A stretch of 9,095 nucleotides of DNA from CAZUFB01 sp048173955 (lineage in GTDB: Bacteria > Actinomycetota > Coriobacteriia > Coriobacteriales > UMGS124). The translations under genes were made by a program, and so were the position numbers. How positions within the stretch are numbered: the stretch's first letter is position 1; every line of letters begins with the position of its first letter. The stretch lies in contig DBEYOB010000078.1 in the NCBI GenBank assembly GCA_048173955.1, forward strand, positions 1-9,095, read 5' to 3'. The notes beneath the pieces are model-generated. The model was not told the DNA's origin, ran no database searches, and saw only the letters and a program-made list of their open reading frames with translations. Shown piece after piece: positions 5,528 to 9,095 of this stretch.

Positions 5528-7618
5528 ATGAATTCGTGGATACCGTTCGCGCTCGCCGCGGCGCTCGTCGCGCTTGCCGTTGCGATCGTCGTCAACGTGC
5601 GCCTGAGGCCTGTCGACCGCGGCGTCCCCGCATCCCCCCGCAGGCGCAGGGGCCTGGGCCTGCCCTCCCGCACGCCGCGGTTCGCCGTCAAGGGCGCCGA
5701 GACCATCGACGCCCCCGTCGAGGTCGACATGCGCGGCCGCATCAAGGCGCTCGCCGGCGCGGTCGCCGTCTTCTTCGGCGCGCTGTTCGTGCGCCTGTGG
5801 GGCATGCAGCTGCTCGGCTCCTCGTCGTACTCCCGGCAGGCGGAGGAGAACCTGACGCGCGAGGTGTCCATCGCCGCCCCGCGCGGCCGCATCCTCGACC
5901 GGAGCGGTTCGGTCCTGGTTGACAACCGGGCGAGCATGGCGCTGGTCGCGGCCTCCGACGTGGCGGACGACTCCCGCGTCGTCCGGCGCATCTCGAACCT
6001 GCTCGGGATGCCCGAGGTGGCGGTCCGCCGCAACATCCAGAGCACCTCCGAGGGAGCCCAGTCGCTGCGCACGATCATGATCGACGTCCCCGAGGCGGCC
6101 GTCGCCTACGTGGTCGAGCACCCGGCGCAGTTCCCCGGCGTCGAGGTCGAGGCGCGCACCGTCAGGTCCTACCCCCACGGGACGCTCGCCTGCCACCTGC
6201 TCGGGTACTCCGGATCGATCTCGCAGGAGGAGCTCGACGCGTTCGCTGCCGACGAGTCGAACCCCATCGCCTACCGCCAGGGGGACACGGTGGGCAAGTC
6301 GGGGGCGGAGTACCAGTTCGAAAGCGTCCTGCAGGGGGTGCGCGGGACTAGGACGGTCAACGTCGACGCGAACGGCGACGTGACGGGCGTCGTGTCCGAG
6401 GTCGAGCCCGAGGCGGGGAGCGACGTGCGGCTGACGATAGACCTGACCATCCAGCAGGCTGCCGAGGACGCGATCCAGACGGGCATGGCGATGGGCGTCC
6501 ACGAGCACTACAAGCCGACGGGCGGCGCGTGCGTCTGCATGAACTGCAAGACCGGCGAGGTCCTCGCGATGGCGAGCTATCCCAGCTACGACCCCACCTC
6601 GTTCGTCGGCGGCATCGGCACCGACGTCTGGGCACAGCTCATTGCCGAGGAGGCCAACGCGCCGCTGCTCAACCGGGCGATCAACGGGCAGTACCCCTCC
6701 GCCTCGACCATCAAGCCGCTCACGACCTGCGCCGCACTCGAGCACGGCATCGCCGGCTACGACAGCTCCTACTACTGCCCGGGCTGGTGGACCGGGATGG
6801 GCGAGGATGACGGTAAGTGGTGCTGGGACCACGCCGGCCACGGGTGGATGAACCTGCACGACGGCATCGCGAACTCCTGCGACGCCGTGTTCTACGAGAT
6901 CGCGAAGGCCTTCTACTACTCCGACGTCCCCGAGGGCATCCAGGAGATGTACCGCCGCTGGGGCCTGGGCTCCGAGACGGGCGTCGACCTGCCGGGGGAG
7001 TCGGTCGGCCGCGTCCCCGATGCCGCGTGGAAGTGGGACTGGTACACCTCGGCGGCCGATGCAGACCGCATGTGGCAGCCGGGCGACACGGCCAACATCG
7101 CCATCGGCCAGGGCGACCTGCTCGTGACGCCGCTCCAGATGTGCTACGTCTACTGCGGCCTGGTGAACGGCGGCGTCGAGATGCGCCCGCATGTGCTGCT
7201 CGACGTGCTGTCGAACGAGAACCACGCGACGCTCGCGCGCGGCGCCGAGCGGGCCAACCAGACGGTGGCGATCGACGGGGGCATCCTGTCCTTCGTCGAC
7301 GAGGCCCTGTGGGCGGTGGTGTACGAGACGTCCACCTACGCCTACTTCGACGGCCTGCCCGTGCAGGTCATGGGCAAGTCGGGGACGGGCGAGGCGGGCG
7401 ACGACGAGGAGAACACGCACGCCTGGTTTCTGGCCGCCGCGCCCTACGACGACCCGACCTACGTCGTGTGCTCGCTCGTCGAGCACGGCGGAGGCGGCGC
7501 GGCGGTCGCCTCCCACATGTGCCGCCAGGTGCTCGGGGCGATCTACCACGTCCCGATGACCGACCCTGTCGCGCAGCTCGCCGTCGCGTCGGCTGCGGGG
7601 AACGAGGTGATGGACTGA
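5528..7618 (+). CDS. mrdA: Penicillin-binding protein 2, elongasome transpeptidase
   Basis: This class B PBP cross-links new peptidoglycan as the partner of RodA in lateral-wall growth. At 696 residues it is longer than the usual 600-650. Two hydrophobic segments occur at the N-terminus (about 4-24 and 75-91), separated by an Arg-rich loop. The second is the normal PBP2 anchor. The dimerisation/pedestal domain starts near PRGRILDR (118-125). The transpeptidase domain has all three motifs: STIK with nucleophile Ser393 and Lys396, SCD (450-452), and KSG (617-619, in GKSGTGE) in place of the more common KTG. Cys417, Cys432, His438 and Cys451 lie at spacings suggesting a bound metal (see findings). 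Start chosen by the strong ribosome site. The stop overlaps the rodA start by one base (TGATG). Confidence 0.94.
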   Translation: MNSWIPFALAAALVALAVAIVVNVRLRPVDRGVPASPRRRRGLGLPSRTPRFAVKGAETIDAPVEVDMRGRIKALAGAVAVFFGALFVRLWGMQLLGSSSYSRQAEENLTREVSIAAPRGRILDRSGSVLVDNRASMALVAASDVADDSRVVRRISNLLGMPEVAVRRNIQSTSEGAQSLRTIMIDVPEAAVAYVVEHPAQFPGVEVEARTVRSYPHGTLACHLLGYSGSISQEELDAFAADESNPIAYRQGDTVGKSGAEYQFESVLQGVRGTRTVNVDANGDVTGVVSEVEPEAGSDVRLTIDLTIQQAAEDAIQTGMAMGVHEHYKPTGGACVCMNCKTGEVLAMASYPSYDPTSFVGGIGTDVWAQLIAEEANAPLLNRAINGQYPSASTIKPLTTCAALEHGIAGYDSSYYCPGWWTGMGEDDGKWCWDHAGHGWMNLHDGIANSCDAVFYEIAKAFYYSDVPEGIQEMYRRWGLGSETGVDLPGESVGRVPDAAWKWDWYTSAADADRMWQPGDTANIAIGQGDLLVTPLQMCYVYCGLVNGGVEMRPHVLLDVLSNENHATLARGAERANQTVAIDGGILSFVDEALWAVVYETSTYAYFDGLPVQVMGKSGTGEAGDDEENTHAWFLAAAPYDDPTYVVCSLVEHGGGGAAVASHMCRQVLGAIYHVPMTDPVAQLAVASAAGNEVMD

Positions 7619-8865
7619 TGGCTTCCGGTTCCGTGTCGGTCGGCGGGTCGCTTGCGGGGCGCCTGCGCGACGGTTTGGTGTCGTTCGTCCGCCGGGTCGA
7701 CCTCCCGCTGGCGCTGTGCACGCTTGCGCTGGTGGCGTACGGCCTGGTCGTCGTCTACTCCGCCTCGCTCTCGATCGCCGACGCCTCCGCGCCGCGCCAG
7801 GCGGTCGGCGCGGCGGCGGGGATCGTCGCCATGCTCGTGGTCGCCCGCCTCGACGTCAGGCGCGTCTCCGGGGCGGTGCCGGTCCTCTTCGCGATCGACT
7901 GCCTGCTCATGGTGGCGCCCCTCATCCCGTTCCTCAGCTACGACGCGAACGGCATCACCGGCTGGATCAAGATCCCCGGCCTGGAGCTGACGTTCCAGAC
8001 GTCGGAGCTCGCCAAGCCGGTCACCATCCTCCTGATGGCGGCGCTCGCCTCGCGCTACGGCGGCAGGGTGACGAGCCTGAGGGACTACGTGTGCCTGTGC
8101 GGCGTGCTTGCCGTGCCCTTTGCGCTCATCATGCTGCAGCCCGACCTGGGCACCGGTCTGGTCGTGCTAGTCTCCGGGGCGGTGGTCGTCGTCATGGCGG
8201 GCCCCAAGCGGTCCTGGGTGCTGGCCACCGTCGGGATCCTGGTCGCGCTGGTGGCGGTCGTGCTGATGACGGACAGCGCGATCGACGCTGCAGTCGGCGA
8301 CGAGCGCTCGCTGATCAAGGACTACCAGATGAACCGCCTCCTGGTGTTCCTCGACCCCGGCCACGACACGTCCGACGCCGGCTACCAGCTCCAGCAGTCC
8401 CTGATCGCGGTCGGCTCGGGAGGGCTGTTCGGAAAGGGGATAGGCAACGCCACGCAGGCGACGTCGGGCTTTTTGCCCGAAGCCCACACCGACTTCGCGT
8501 TCGCCCTGCTCTGCGAGGAGTTCGGCTTCGTCGGCGCGGCCCTGCTGCTCGGCCTCTACCTGGTCCTCATCTTCTCGAGCCTGAGGATCGCCCAGCGGTG
8601 CGGCGCGCTGTTCGGCAAGCTTGCGGTCGCGGGCATCGCGGCGATGTGGACGTTCCAGATCTTCGAGAACGTTGGCATGTGCCTGTCGCTGATGCCCATC
8701 ACCGGCATTCCGCTGCCGTTCATCAGCTTCGGGTCGTCCTCCATGATCGCGCAGCTGCTGACGGTGGGGATAGTGCAGTCCGTATGCGTCCACGGTTGCC
8801 TGCGGGCGCCGGACGGGGGAGCCCTCCGTGCCGGACTGCAGGCGGCGCGTCTGACGAAGGGGTGA
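7618..8865 (+). CDS. rodA: RodA, SEDS peptidoglycan glycosyltransferase
   Basis: RodA polymerises lipid II into glycan strands for the lateral wall and works as a complex with PBP2. The 415-residue protein is a polytopic SEDS member with about ten hydrophobic segments starting near residue 28. Family signatures are present: GWIKI followed by FQTSELAKP (where PSE is more usual than TSE), QPDLGTGLVVL, FLPEAHTDFAFALLCEEFGF with Glu288 and Asp292, and near the end PITGIPLPFISFGSSSM. Asp292 sits in the position of the catalytic Asp reported for other RodA proteins (about 255-262). The longer N-terminus accounts for the offset. GAGGTGA (7604-7610), 7 nt upstream, is the ribosome site and lies inside mrdA. 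FtsW is the alternative family, but pairing with mreBCD and mrdA favours RodA. Confidence 0.95.
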   Translation: MASGSVSVGGSLAGRLRDGLVSFVRRVDLPLALCTLALVAYGLVVVYSASLSIADASAPRQAVGAAAGIVAMLVVARLDVRRVSGAVPVLFAIDCLLMVAPLIPFLSYDANGITGWIKIPGLELTFQTSELAKPVTILLMAALASRYGGRVTSLRDYVCLCGVLAVPFALIMLQPDLGTGLVVLVSGAVVVVMAGPKRSWVLATVGILVALVAVVLMTDSAIDAAVGDERSLIKDYQMNRLLVFLDPGHDTSDAGYQLQQSLIAVGSGGLFGKGIGNATQATSGFLPEAHTDFAFALLCEEFGFVGAALLLGLYLVLIFSSLRIAQRCGALFGKLAVAGIAAMWTFQIFENVGMCLSLMPITGIPLPFISFGSSSMIAQLLTVGIVQSVCVHGCLRAPDGGALRAGLQAARLTKG

Positions 8866-8869
8866 AGCG

Positions 8870-9095
8870 GTGATCGGGGCTTTCGACCAGATATTCAAGG
8901 CTTTCTCGTCGCGCAGGCAGGCCGCCGCGGACGAGACGGCCCAGGTGCGCCTGGCCGTGGCGGTCGACCTCGGCGCCGACCGGGAGCTGGCGCGGGCCGT
9001 GCGCGCCGCGCTGCTCCCGCGCACGGCGACGGCAAAGCTCTACGTCGCAGGGTACGGCCCCCGCGGCGGCATGCCTGCCGTGAACGGGCTGTCGG
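8870..9095 (+). CDS. Unrecognised gene after rodA, 5' part only
   Basis: Seventy-five codons are visible before the window ends. A GTG start lies 4 nt after the rodA stop, with AAGGGG 7 nt upstream, so it is probably the next gene of the shape operon. The N-terminus (MIGAFDQIFKAFSSRRQ) could form an amphipathic helix carrying basic residues. It is followed by a likely strand (VRLAVAVDLGAD), a helix (RELARAVRAALL) and another strand (AKLYVAGYG), an alternating alpha/beta pattern. There is no signal peptide. I do not recognise the family. Codon use and GC content match the neighbours. An in-frame stop is absent up to position 9095. Confidence 0.75.
   Translation, partial: MIGAFDQIFKAFSSRRQAAADETAQVRLAVAVDLGADRELARAVRAALLPRTATAKLYVAGYGPRGGMPAVNGLS

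Noticed and set aside
4045..5922. A 625-codon + strand open frame across mreC, mreD and the start of mrdA
   Set aside because: Arg-rich shadow; the three overlapping real genes show family motifs.
3947..7549. A 1200-codon open frame on the - strand, antisense to mreC, mreD and mrdA
   Set aside because: The sequence is rich in Val, Asp, Arg, Ala and His without domains, as expected from the complement of GC-biased codons. The + strand genes there are certain.
1..9095. CRISPR arrays, tRNA or rRNA genes, insertion sequences, phage genes, toxin-antitoxin or defence systems
   Set aside because: None seen. There are no regularly spaced direct repeats, no transposase or integrase motifs, and codon use is uniform across the window.

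Overview
The window is high-GC bacterial DNA with almost all genes on the + strand. It carries the Rod-complex (elongasome) cell-shape cluster in the order ndk, mreB, mreC, mreD, mrdA (PBP2), rodA. The ndk-mreB junction is known from Actinomycetota (Streptomyces has ndk followed by mreBCD-pbp2-sfr). GC richness, frequent GTG starts and this order point to an actinobacterium. A rod-forming anaerobic lineage such as Coriobacteriia is my best guess, but that is inference and no lineage marker in the window proves it.

Layout. Positions 1-202 hold a GC-rich dyad, a strong 19-nt palindrome arranged like a MerR-family operator/promoter, and a leader with one hairpin. A cytoplasmic cyclophilin-type peptidyl-prolyl isomerase follows (203-739). 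Next is a GTG-started membrane protein with about six N-terminal TPR units, a single transmembrane helix and an exported C-terminal part ending in an Asp-Pro-Asn-Ala tail (816-2255). After a 121-nt gap with GC hairpins comes ndk (2377-2781), closed by a very good intrinsic terminator (2803-2844). The shape operon starts at 2925: mreB, mreC (4-nt overlap), mreD (3-nt gap), mrdA (48-nt gap, strong ribosome binding site), rodA (1-nt overlap) and, 4 nt further on, the start of an unrecognised gene cut by the window end (8870-9095).

How the genes work together. MreB filaments on the inner membrane face organise MreC and MreD. These activate the RodA glycosyltransferase and PBP2 transpeptidase pair, which makes lateral-wall peptidoglycan. 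Tight spacing from mreB to the last gene suggests one transcript, separated from ndk by the terminator. The TPR membrane protein and the partial last gene are the only proteins here without a family-level role.

No wholly new system is evident. The leads worth checking are the MerR-like operator, PBP2 with an extra N-terminal membrane segment and a predicted Cys-Cys-His-Cys metal site, the TPR/membrane protein, and the unknown gene after rodA. No gene-free stretch exceeds 300 bases.
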